A stretch of 64,000 nucleotides of DNA, taken from the NCBI RefSeq assembly GCF_018408855.1, contig NZ_AP024323.1, positions 1,178,001 to 1,242,000 on the forward strand, in the 5' to 3' direction. This document shows positions 1 to 7,025 of the stretch, in pieces. Positions within the stretch are counted from its first letter, which is position 1; every line of letters begins with the position of its first letter. This DNA comes from Caballeronia sp. NK8. Lineage in GTDB: Bacteria > Pseudomonadota > Gammaproteobacteria > Burkholderiales > Burkholderiaceae. Position numbers and translations under genes: made by a program. The notes beneath the pieces are model-generated. The model made no database searches. It had not been told where the DNA came from and saw only the letters and a program-made list of their open reading frames with translations.

Positions 1-129
1 GCGCGACAGTTTGTACTGCCGGACTTCGGCGAGCGCGGGAGCCGGGGAGAAGCCCAATGCCGCCAGGCTCGATCCGGCGAGCGTGCTCGCGGAGACCTTG
101 AGGAACTGTCGCCGTGACATTTGGAGCAT
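1..129 (-). CDS. Formate dehydrogenase large (alpha) subunit, N-terminal fragment with Tat signal
   Basis: Only the first 43 codons lie in the window; the gene runs off the left edge. Reading leftward from ATG at 129 gives MLQMSRRQFLKV, a twin-arginine signal (SRRQF), then an Ala/Leu-rich hydrophobic stretch and a likely cleavage site at ALA before EVRQYKLSR. A GAGGG ribosome binding site lies 5 bases upstream, which favours 129 over the internal ATG at 120. The start and the EVRQYKLSRT-like beginning of the mature part match molybdopterin formate dehydrogenase N/O alpha subunits as I know them. The periplasmic location follows from the Tat signal. The molybdenum and iron-sulfur motifs lie outside the window, so the name rests on the signal region alone. 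Another Tat-exported molybdoenzyme cannot be excluded. Confidence 0.7.
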   Translation of the reverse strand, partial: MLQMSRRQFLKVSASTLAGSSLAALGFSPAPALAEVRQYKLSR

Positions 130-357
130 GATTGCCCTCGGCACGTCGTAAGGTGGGTGTCTACAGTATATGGTGATCGATTACATCTGCCAGACGGATT
201 GAACCGGTATTTGCACCGATGCGCCCGTTTGTCGCCACAAGCATCGCCGTCGCAGCAAGTCGCGCGCCAGGACATGGGTGTCGTGGAATGGAACGTGCTC
301 GACGGATGAGCATCGCCGCACACATTCGCGATTCATTCAAGGATCCAAGAGGTCGTC

Positions 358-1668
358 ATGAGTTCCGTCTCAACGCAGAAGATCGAAGCGGTCGTGAAAA
401 AAGATGCTTCGTGGGCGCTCGGCGCGCTCAAGCAGTTCTCGGAAAACCGCTGCGCAGCGATGGCCGCGAGCATCGCGTTCTATTCGGCGTTCTCGCTCGC
501 ACCGACGCTCGTCATGGTGATCGCCGTCGCGGGCTGGGTCTTCGGGCCGGAAGCCGCGCGCGGGCAACTCTTTCATCAGGTGAACGGCCTCATCGGCGAT
601 CAGGCCGCGGCGGGCGTGCAGAGCATCGTCGAGAATGCACATCGCAGCGGCGGCACGGGCCTCGCCGCGATCATTTCGTTTGCGCTGCTGGCAGCCGGCG
701 CGTCGGCGACATTCTCATCGCTCAATACGGCGCTCAACATCGTCTGGCCGATGACCGCCGAGCAGCGCTCCAGCGTCATGGCGATGGTGCGGGTGCGGCT
801 CGTCTCGTTCGGGTTGGTGCTGGGTGTCGCTTTTCTGCTGATCGTGTCGCTCGTGCTCGACACGGCGATTCAGGCGGTCGGCATGTGGCTGTGGGCGGAT
901 TCGCCGTTCGTGATCGTCGGCGATGTCGTGCAGCTCGCGGCCGGACTCGCGATTCTCACCGTCGCGTTCGGCGCGCTGATGAAGTTCCTGCCCGACGCGC
1001 CCGTGCAATGGCGCGATGCGCTGGTCGGCGGACTGGTCGCCGCGCTGCTTTTCTCGGCGGGCAAGAAGCTGTTCGCGCTCTATCTGACGCACGCGGGAAC
1101 CGCGAGCGCGTTCGGCGCGGCGGGCTCGCTCGCGGTGCTGTTGATGTGGCTCTATTTCTCCGCCGCCGTGCTGCTGCTCGGCGCGGAGTTTTCGGCGGCG
1201 CGCGCGCGGCTGCACGATCCGCGCGGCGCGTGGGGCCAGCAGAACAGCGGCAACGTGCCGCCGGGCAGCCGCGCGAAGATCGGCTCGCTGCTCGCCGCAT
1301 CGACGCGCACCGCCACGCCGATGGCCGGCGCGGCATCGACGACCGCTCCCGTCGACGAGACTACGAAACGCGCAATCGGCGCGCGCGCGCAGCATGCCCA
1401 GCATCTGACCGGGGAGGCGCGCAAGAAAGTATCCGCCGTGGCGCGGGCGCTGGAGTTGTCGCGCAAGCTGGCGCGTGCCGAATCGACCGCCACGCGCGTC
1501 ACCGCGCTCGCGATGGTCGGCGCGGGCCGCAAGGCGTCGCACGCGAATGCGGCGGTGCGGCGGCATCCGTGGCGCGCGGTGCTGGTCGCGGCGAGCGCGG
1601 GCATGGCGATCGCGCTGCTGACCCGGCGCGACATGACGCGGCAACAGGATCCGACCGTCCGACGCTGA
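358..1668 (+). CDS. YihY/virulence factor BrkB family membrane protein with C-terminal extension
   Basis: A 436-residue inner-membrane protein. The first 285 residues are a YihY (BrkB) domain with about six hydrophobic segments, including the FYSAFSLAPTLV motif near residue 45 and the AFGAAGSLAVLLMWLYFSA segment near 250, which are typical of the family. The molecular role of YihY proteins is not settled. After residue 290 comes an Ala/Arg/Thr-rich stretch of about 110 residues, ending in a hydrophobic segment introduced by HPW. This resembles the membrane anchor of DUF883 (ElaB/YqjD) proteins. The usual YihY length is about 290-420, so the tail is an extension. ATG at 358 follows an AAGAGG ribosome binding site. 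The gene stands alone, divergent from the formate dehydrogenase gene. Confidence 0.85.
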   Translation: MSSVSTQKIEAVVKKDASWALGALKQFSENRCAAMAASIAFYSAFSLAPTLVMVIAVAGWVFGPEAARGQLFHQVNGLIGDQAAAGVQSIVENAHRSGGTGLAAIISFALLAAGASATFSSLNTALNIVWPMTAEQRSSVMAMVRVRLVSFGLVLGVAFLLIVSLVLDTAIQAVGMWLWADSPFVIVGDVVQLAAGLAILTVAFGALMKFLPDAPVQWRDALVGGLVAALLFSAGKKLFALYLTHAGTASAFGAAGSLAVLLMWLYFSAAVLLLGAEFSAARARLHDPRGAWGQQNSGNVPPGSRAKIGSLLAASTRTATPMAGAASTTAPVDETTKRAIGARAQHAQHLTGEARKKVSAVARALELSRKLARAESTATRVTALAMVGAGRKASHANAAVRRHPWRAVLVAASAGMAIALLTRRDMTRQQDPTVRR

Positions 1669-1731
1669 ATCCGCGTTCCGCGCGCGCTGTCCGCCAATCC
1701 CGAAAAATCCCGCGTTGAAAATGCGCTTTGT

Positions 1732-1783
1732 TATTTGAATCGACGGTAATCGCGCACCAGCCCAAAATCCGCCGATTCAAATA
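1732..1783. repeat. Inverted repeat, 11-bp arms, downstream of yihY-like gene
   Basis: TATTTGAATCG at 1732-1742 is repeated as its exact reverse complement CGATTCAAATA at 1773-1783, with 30 bases between. The arms are AT-richer than the surroundings. No T-run follows, so it is not a normal terminator. It could be a protein-binding site or a weak transcript end for the upstream gene. Function unknown. Confidence 0.5.
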
Positions 1784-1832
1784 GTCGATTGCGCACGGAA
1801 CTTTTCCGAACTGCCCCAGTCTCCCAAAATTC

Positions 1833-1929
1833 GTTTCGAAACTGCCCGAAAACCTTTACGGACGGGCAGATGACCCGAGTGTGTGTTTTTCGAGACAGTC
1901 TATATTTTTCATTTCTTAAGTTTCGAAAC
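1833..1929 (+). promoter_or_regulatory. Porin promoter region with two identical GTTTCGAAAC palindromes
   Basis: The perfect 10-bp palindrome GTTTCGAAAC occurs at 1833-1842 and again at 1920-1929, bracketing a plausible -10 box TATATT at 1901-1906. No good -35 box is visible. The 318 bases before the porin start are markedly AT-rich compared with neighbouring genes, as expected for a strong regulated promoter with a long leader. The paired palindromes suggest a dimeric regulator binding at two sites; its identity cannot be told from the sequence. Confidence 0.4.
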
Positions 1930-1986
1930 GTTGCGTTATTCTCTGCGCCGGCAACAACGATTTTAATCATTCGCGTGGAGAATTCG

Positions 1987-3153
1987 ATGAAGAAATTCGC
2001 ACTGACGTCCCTCTCGCTGGCGCTGCTCGGCGCAGCAGGCGCGGCACAGGCTCAAAACAGCGTGACCCTGTATGGCGTGATCGACGCTGGTATCGGCTAT
2101 GTGAGCCATGCCAACGCGAACGGCGACAAGCTGGTCGGCATGATCAACGGTAACCTGTCCGGCGACCGCTGGGGCTTGAAGGGTCAGGAAGACCTGGGCG
2201 GCGGTCTGAAGGCGATCTTCCAGTTGGAAAACGGCTTTGACGTCGGCACGGGCCGTCTCGGCCAGGGCGGCCGCGAATTCGGCCGTCAGGCGTTCGTCGG
2301 CCTGTCCGGCAACCAGTGGGGCACGGTCACGCTGGGTCGCCAGTACGATCCGCTGGTCGACATGGTTCAAGGCATCACGGGTGACAACTACTGGGGCGCA
2401 GCCTTCGCAACGCCGGGCGACGTCGACAACTACGACAACTCGCTGCGCGTGAGCAACGCCGTCAAATACGTGTCGCCGAACTACGCCGGCTTCCAGGTCG
2501 AAGGCCTGTACGGCTTCAGCAACCTGGCGGGCACGACGGGCCAAGGCCAGACGTGGTCGGCAGCTGCGACGTACAACAACGGCCCGCTGGCTGTTGCAGG
2601 CGGCTACTTCTACGCGAACAACCCGAGCGCAGGCCGCGTGCCGGCAACGACCGCCAGCGGCTGGGGCAGCCCGTCGTCGGACTCGCTGTTCAACAGCCCG
2701 GTCAACGGCGCATATTCGACGGCTCAGGCTATCGGTATCGCTCGCGGCGCGGTTCAGTACTCGATCGGCGCATTCACGGTCGGCGGTTCGTACAGCAACG
2801 CGCAGTACAAGGCTGACGGCGCATCGCGCTTCGGCTCGCAGCACTTCAACATCGGCAACGGCTTCGTGAACTTCCAGATCACGCCGGCTCTGTTGACGGG
2901 TCTGGGCTACACGTACACGAAGGCGGGTGGCGACACCTCGGCGACGTACCATCAGGTCAGCCTGGGCGCGGACTACTCGCTGTCGAAGCGCACGGACTTC
3001 TACGCTGTTGCGGCTTACCAGCACGCAAGCGGCGACCAGCGTAACGGCGACGGCACGACCAGCTCGGCGCAAGCGTCGATCGGCTCGTATGGCTACGAAA
3101 GCGGCCGCAGCCACCAGGAACTGGTCATCGTGGGCGTGCGTCACAAGTTCTAA
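1987..3153 (+). CDS. Gram-negative porin (Burkholderia OpcP/OmpC type)
   Basis: A 388-residue outer-membrane trimeric porin for passive entry of small solutes. ATG at 1987 is preceded by GGAG 7 bases upstream and begins a classic Sec signal peptide (MKKFALTSLSLALLGAAGAAQA) cleaved before QNSVTLYGVIDAGIGY, the standard first strand of Burkholderia porins. An in-frame ATG exists about 200 bases upstream, but it precedes AT-rich non-coding sequence and has no signal peptide. Further porin marks are GLKGQEDLGGGLKAIFQLENGF near residue 60, FVGL near 99 and the terminal VGVRHKF ending in Phe, the BAM recognition residue. Codon use is strongly biased (CTG, GGC, AAC), which fits high expression. The gene is single and ends in a strong hairpin terminator. 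Confidence 0.95.
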   Translation: MKKFALTSLSLALLGAAGAAQAQNSVTLYGVIDAGIGYVSHANANGDKLVGMINGNLSGDRWGLKGQEDLGGGLKAIFQLENGFDVGTGRLGQGGREFGRQAFVGLSGNQWGTVTLGRQYDPLVDMVQGITGDNYWGAAFATPGDVDNYDNSLRVSNAVKYVSPNYAGFQVEGLYGFSNLAGTTGQGQTWSAAATYNNGPLAVAGGYFYANNPSAGRVPATTASGWGSPSSDSLFNSPVNGAYSTAQAIGIARGAVQYSIGAFTVGGSYSNAQYKADGASRFGSQHFNIGNGFVNFQITPALLTGLGYTYTKAGGDTSATYHQVSLGADYSLSKRTDFYAVAAYQHASGDQRNGDGTTSSAQASIGSYGYESGRSHQELVIVGVRHKF

Positions 3154-3210
3154 GAACAACCGACTGGCGTGGCACGCGAGTGCCGCGTCGGCAGGACCGC
3201 AGTACCCTCG

Positions 3211-3244
3211 AACAGCCATCGGTTTTGCCGGTGGCTGTTTTTTT
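3211..3244 (+). terminator. Rho-independent terminator of the porin gene
   Basis: AACAGCCA (3211-3218) pairs with TGGCTGTT (3232-3239), extended by an inner CGG/CCG pairing, and is followed by a seven-T run. It lies 57 bases after the porin stop codon. Confidence 0.9.
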
Positions 3245-3362
3245 ATGCGCGCGCGTCGCGTGGCAAAGCGCAACAAAGCGTCAAAATCAACCGCGCGCGT
3301 GCAACGCGTCCGGACGACGGCAGCAGAATGGCCCGGATATCGAAATCCAGGAGATTCGCACG

Positions 3363-4316
3363 ATGCCGCTACGCCCGATCCTTCATCGCTTCATCGTCTT
3401 CGCCGTGTGCATCGTGAGCGCCGCGTGCGCAACGGTCGATTCACCCGCCCTGCCGATGATCGTCGCGCATCGCGGCGGCGCGGCCGACTATCCCGAGAAC
3501 ACGCTGATCGCCATCGAGGGCGCGCTGCACAATCGCGCTGATGCGATCTGGCTCACCGTGCAACTCACCCGCGATGGCGTGCCGGTGCTGTATCGTCCGG
3601 CCGATCTTTCGGTGAACACCGACGGCCGCGGCGCGGTCGCGGACTTCGACCTGACCGCACTCCAGCGGCTGAATGCGGGATGGAACTTCGCGCCACACGA
3701 CGCGAGCGGCGCGGCGCGTCAGCCGTATCGCGACCATCCGGTGCGGATTCCGACGCTCGCCGCGGCGTTGCGCGCGATTCCGCCCGCCGTGCCCGTGATG
3801 CTCGACATGAAAGCGCTACCCGCCGCGCCGCAGGCGGCAGCCGTCGCGCGCGTGCTGAACGAGGAAAACGCGTGGCCGCGCGTGCTGATCTATTCGACCG
3901 ATGCTGCGTATCAGAACGCCTTCGCAGCGTATCCGCAGGCGCGCGTCTTCGAATCTCGCGATGCCACGCGCGCAAGGCTCGCCGCCGTCGCGCTCGCGAG
4001 GACGTGCGAGGCGCCGCCGCCGTCCGGAACATGGACCGCGTTCGAATATGCGAGAAAGATGGAGCTGGTCGAAACGTTCACGCTCGGCGAAGCGCGCTCG
4101 GCGGTCACGGCGAAGCTGTGGACGCCCGAAGCGATCAAGTGCTTCCGCACCAGCGGGAACACGCCGATCGTTGCGATCGGCGTCGAGAACGCCGACGATT
4201 ACCGCGCCGCCGCCTGCCTGGGCGTGACCGCCGTGCTTGCCGATTCGCCGCGAAACATGCGCGCGATCAGGGCGAACATGGCGCTGCCTCTGCAATGCCC
4301 GTCCGACATGCGCTGA
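3363..4316 (+). CDS. Glycerophosphodiester phosphodiesterase-fold lipoprotein, metal site degenerate
   Basis: A 317-residue protein. ATG 3363 has AGGAG about 10 bases upstream; longer reading in frame lacks a signal. The N-terminus is a lipoprotein signal with lipobox VSAAC at about residue 22, so it should be membrane-anchored. The GDPD fold shows as VAHRGGAADYPENTL (residues 34-48) and the final ADSPRNM. In active GDPDs the motif GADxIExDVxxTxDGxxVxxHD supplies metal ligands and the second catalytic His. Here it reads RADAIWLTVQLTRDGVPVLYRPADL: the E-x-D pair is W-x-T and the HD pair is RP. The HRG His and the ENT Glu remain. I infer lost or altered catalysis. The gene converges on the Anbu operon, 4 bases apart. 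Confidence 0.8.
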   Translation: MPLRPILHRFIVFAVCIVSAACATVDSPALPMIVAHRGGAADYPENTLIAIEGALHNRADAIWLTVQLTRDGVPVLYRPADLSVNTDGRGAVADFDLTALQRLNAGWNFAPHDASGAARQPYRDHPVRIPTLAAALRAIPPAVPVMLDMKALPAAPQAAAVARVLNEENAWPRVLIYSTDAAYQNAFAAYPQARVFESRDATRARLAAVALARTCEAPPPSGTWTAFEYARKMELVETFTLGEARSAVTAKLWTPEAIKCFRTSGNTPIVAIGVENADDYRAAACLGVTAVLADSPRNMRAIRANMALPLQCPSDMR

Positions 4317-4320
4317 CGGC

Positions 4321-5190
4321 TCACCGCTGCGGCGCGTTACCCGTGGGGCTGGTGTCCTCCGCGAGCGTCTGCGCGGGCGCATCCGAGCCGCATGGCAAAT
4401 CGCCGATGACGAGCCGCGGCACCGTGCTGCGCGTCTCGCGCGGGCGCAGCGGAACGTTGTCGAGTTCGGTCCACGACGGATTCGGAATCTCGCCGAAAAG
4501 CTGCCGCAGACGCTCGCCCCAGGTCTTGTTGATCATCTGGTAGTAGGCGCTGTTGTTGTCGAGCGTGGCGAAGCGCGTCACGCGCAGCGAGTCCTTTTCG
4601 TAGACCAGCAGGTCGAGCGGCAAACCGACCGAGAGATTCGAGCGCAGCGTCGAATCCATCGAAATGAGCGCGCATTTGGCGGCTTCGTCGAGCGGCGATG
4701 CGGGCGTGATCACGCGGTCGATGATCGGCTTGCCGTACTTCGATTCGCCGATCTGAAAATACGGCGACACGCGCGTCGATTCGATGAAATTGCCCGCCGC
4801 GTAGATCATGAACAGGCGCGGCGGCTGGCCGCAGATCTGTCCGCCGAGAATGAAGCTGCAATTGAAGTCGACGCTGAATTCCGCGAGCGACAGCGCGTCG
4901 CGCCGATGCACCTCGCGCACCGCGTCGCCGACGATGCGCGCGGCTTCCGCCATGGTCGGCACGCTGTAGAGCGTGGGCGCGCCGGGGTCGGACGGCTCCC
5001 CGAGCAGATGGGTCACCGCCTGCGTCAGGGCGAGGTTGCCCGCCGCGAGCAGAACGATCACGCGCTCTCCCGGCTGTTCGAAAACAACCATCTTGCGCGC
5101 GGCGCTCACGTGGTCCACGCCGGCGTTGGTGCGCGTGTCGGACAGGAACACGAGCCCCTCGTCCACGCACATGCCCACGCAATAAGTCAT
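4321..5190 (-). CDS. anbu: Anbu, bacterial proteasome-type peptidase
   Basis: A 289-residue Ntn-hydrolase of the Anbu (ancestral beta subunit, COG3484) family, related to HslV and the 20S proteasome beta subunit. ATG 5190 gives MTYCVGMCVDEGLVFLSDTR. Thr2, exposed when Met is removed, is the expected nucleophile, with Asp18 (SDTR) and Lys33 (ARKM) as partners. The motif TNAGVDH is typical of Anbu. The length is longer than HslV (about 175) and fits Anbu, which carries an extra C-terminal part. It is last in the operon, 79 bases after the transglutaminase-fold gene. Published Anbu assemblies are open helical or ring-like oligomers and the physiological substrate is unknown. The genes beside it suggest it acts on, or trims, peptides made or tagged by the ATP-grasp enzyme. 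Confidence 0.88.
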   Translation of the reverse strand: MTYCVGMCVDEGLVFLSDTRTNAGVDHVSAARKMVVFEQPGERVIVLLAAGNLALTQAVTHLLGEPSDPGAPTLYSVPTMAEAARIVGDAVREVHRRDALSLAEFSVDFNCSFILGGQICGQPPRLFMIYAAGNFIESTRVSPYFQIGESKYGKPIIDRVITPASPLDEAAKCALISMDSTLRSNLSVGLPLDLLVYEKDSLRVTRFATLDNNSAYYQMINKTWGERLRQLFGEIPNPSWTELDNVPLRPRETRSTVPRLVIGDLPCGSDAPAQTLAEDTSPTGNAPQR

Positions 5191-5269
5191 GTCAATCCGT
5201 CCTGAAACAAGCAAACCGCTATTGTACTGAGCGCGACTGCGGGTCGCATCCACCCGCTCATTGATTCGC

Positions 5270-6067
5270 TCATTGGTCCGCTCGTGCTTCGATATCGATG
5301 TGCACCGCGAGCGTTTCCTCCTTGCCGCCCACGCGCGCGCCGCGCACCGGTGCAGCGGCTTCGTGATCCCGCGCGACCGCGAGCCGGCAATGGCGCTCGC
5401 CCGCGAACGCGGCCTGGGTCGCATCCACCGATACCCAGCCGTGCTCGACCCAGACATCGACCCATGCATGCGTCGTCGGGGCGGCGCTCGGGCCTGCATC
5501 GACATAACCGCTCACGCAGCGCGCCGGCACGCCGCGCACACGGCAGCACGCGAGCATCAGATGGGCGAAATCGCGCGCGTCGCCGAAGCCGCTCGCAAGC
5601 GCCTGCGCGGCCGTGCCCGCGGCATACGCCGGTTCGTGGCGATACTGCACGCCAGCCGCGATACGCTCGGCCAGCGCCACGAGCGACGCCGACGTATCGA
5701 GCGACGGCACGCGATGCGCAAGCTCGCGCACCGCCGCATCCGGTGAAGTCAGCGGCGTCGCGCAGGTGAAATGTTCGAGCGGAATCGGACCGGCTTCATC
5801 GAAGAGGCGGCCATCGGCAAGCGCTTCGGTTTCGACTTCGCCCGCCATGCTCACGTGCATTTCGCTGTGCGGCTTCATCAGCACCAGCGTGTGCAGCACG
5901 TTGCCGTAGGCATCGCGCGCGGTGTCGAGCTTGCCCGGCGCTTCGACGTGCCAGTGCCGCACGAGCTGCGCGGCGCCGCTCGCAGGGGTCACGCGAAACT
6001 GCTGGATCGAATACGTGACGGGCGCGGCGTAGCGGTAACGGATGTCGTGGCGTATGGTCAGCAGCAT
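5270..6067 (-). CDS. Transglutaminase-like domain protein, catalytic Cys absent
   Basis: A 265-residue protein of the bacterial transglutaminase-like (COG1305) family with the usual N-terminal beta domain (LLTIRHDIRYRYAAPVTYSIQ) and a papain-like core. The His and Asp of the triad are seen in THAWVDVWV and GWVSVDATQ. The place of the catalytic Cys, normally GVCxDFAHL, reads GDARDFAHL; the codons GGC GAC GCG CGC GAT confirm Ala. Two Cys follow in LACCR but are on the helix, not at the nucleophile position. So the enzyme is probably inactive as a peptidase or amidase, or acts as a binding subunit. It starts 3 bases after the alpha-E gene, so it is co-transcribed and probably translationally coupled. 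Confidence 0.85.
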   Translation of the reverse strand: MLLTIRHDIRYRYAAPVTYSIQQFRVTPASGAAQLVRHWHVEAPGKLDTARDAYGNVLHTLVLMKPHSEMHVSMAGEVETEALADGRLFDEAGPIPLEHFTCATPLTSPDAAVRELAHRVPSLDTSASLVALAERIAAGVQYRHEPAYAAGTAAQALASGFGDARDFAHLMLACCRVRGVPARCVSGYVDAGPSAAPTTHAWVDVWVEHGWVSVDATQAAFAGERHCRLAVARDHEAAAPVRGARVGGKEETLAVHIDIEARADQ

Positions 6068-6070
6068 GAT

Positions 6071-7024
6071 TCACGCAATCGGCAACATGAGGAAAGTGTG
6101 CATCACGCGCAGGCCGAGTTCATCGACCCGCTTCAGAAACTGCGTGAGCCACGCGTGCACGCCAGTCTCCAGAATCTGGCGGATGTCGGCGTAGAGCACG
6201 TCCGCGCGCAGCTTGCCCGCGAAGCGCTCGCAGTCCTTCGACGCATCCGTGCGCAGCTTCGCGAGCGTCTCGCAGACGCCATCGAGCGACGCCAGCAGCG
6301 AGCGCGGCATCTGCTCGTTGAGGATCAGCAGTTCGACGACACGCGCGGGCGTCACGACATCGCGATACACCTTGCGATAGATCTCCAGCGCCGATACGGA
6401 ACTGAGTATCGACGTCCAGTAGTAGAAATCTTCGAGCTGGCGCGCCGCCTCGCGCGAGTTCGGCGTGGCGTCGGCGAATCGCACATCGAGAATGCGCGCG
6501 GTGTTGTCCGCGCGTTCGAGATAAGCGCCGAGCTGCATGAAGAAGAACGCATCGTCGCGCAGCGCGGTGCCCTGCATCACGCCGCGGCACAGGTTCGAGC
6601 GGTACTTGACCCATTCGAAGAGCGCGTCCGGACTCATGACGAGCTCGAGCTTCGCGAGCCGCTGATTGAATTCGAGCCACGTGAAGTTGATGGTTTCCCA
6701 GCCTTCGGTCGTGAGCGTGCCGCGCACCGCGCGCGCGTTCTCGCGGGTCGCCTGCAGGCACGAGAGAATGCTCGACGGATTGCGCGCGTCGGCGGCCATG
6801 AAATGCAGCATGTCTTCGCGCTCGTACGATCCAGGATAGCGCTCGTCGAACATGTCCTCCAGTTCGGAGATCTTCAGCACCGAGCGCTGCGCGCGCGCCG
6901 CCTGTTCGGGCGTTTGCGGCAGCAGCGCGCCTTCGAGATTGATGTCGAGCATGCGCGCGGTGTTCTCCGCGCGCTCCATGTAGCGCGCCATCCAGAACAG
7001 GTGATCGGCGGTGCGGCTCAGCAT
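6071..7024 (-). CDS. Alpha-E domain-containing protein (COG2307)
   Basis: A 317-residue, almost entirely helical protein of the alpha-E family. ATG 7024 begins MLSRTADHLFWMARYMERAENTARMLD, the family's standard start; the repeated pattern appears again as FFFMQLGAYLERADNTARILD near residue 180. Glu and Arg residues in these ERAENTAR/ERADNTAR motifs are conserved in the family. The biochemical role is unknown. It is nearly always linked to the circularly permuted ATP-grasp enzyme and often to a transglutaminase-like protein, which is the case here. Reading could extend further upstream in frame, but that stretch lies over the ATP-grasp gene. The gap to the upstream stop codon is one base. Confidence 0.9.
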   Translation of the reverse strand: MLSRTADHLFWMARYMERAENTARMLDINLEGALLPQTPEQAARAQRSVLKISELEDMFDERYPGSYEREDMLHFMAADARNPSSILSCLQATRENARAVRGTLTTEGWETINFTWLEFNQRLAKLELVMSPDALFEWVKYRSNLCRGVMQGTALRDDAFFFMQLGAYLERADNTARILDVRFADATPNSREAARQLEDFYYWTSILSSVSALEIYRKVYRDVVTPARVVELLILNEQMPRSLLASLDGVCETLAKLRTDASKDCERFAGKLRADVLYADIRQILETGVHAWLTQFLKRVDELGLRVMHTFLMLPIA

Positions 7025-7025
7025 G

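Noticed and set aside
219..1718. Long reading frame overlapping the YihY gene in another frame
   Set aside because: Arg-rich translation typical of shifted frames in GC-rich genes; the YihY frame has motifs and a ribosome binding site.
1963..3276. Minus-strand reading frame across the porin gene
   Set aside because: Antisense shadow of a strongly biased gene; no recognisable domain.
4321..5505. Longer Anbu reading beginning upstream of 5190
   Set aside because: Would bury Thr2, the expected nucleophile, and would overlap the transglutaminase-fold gene.
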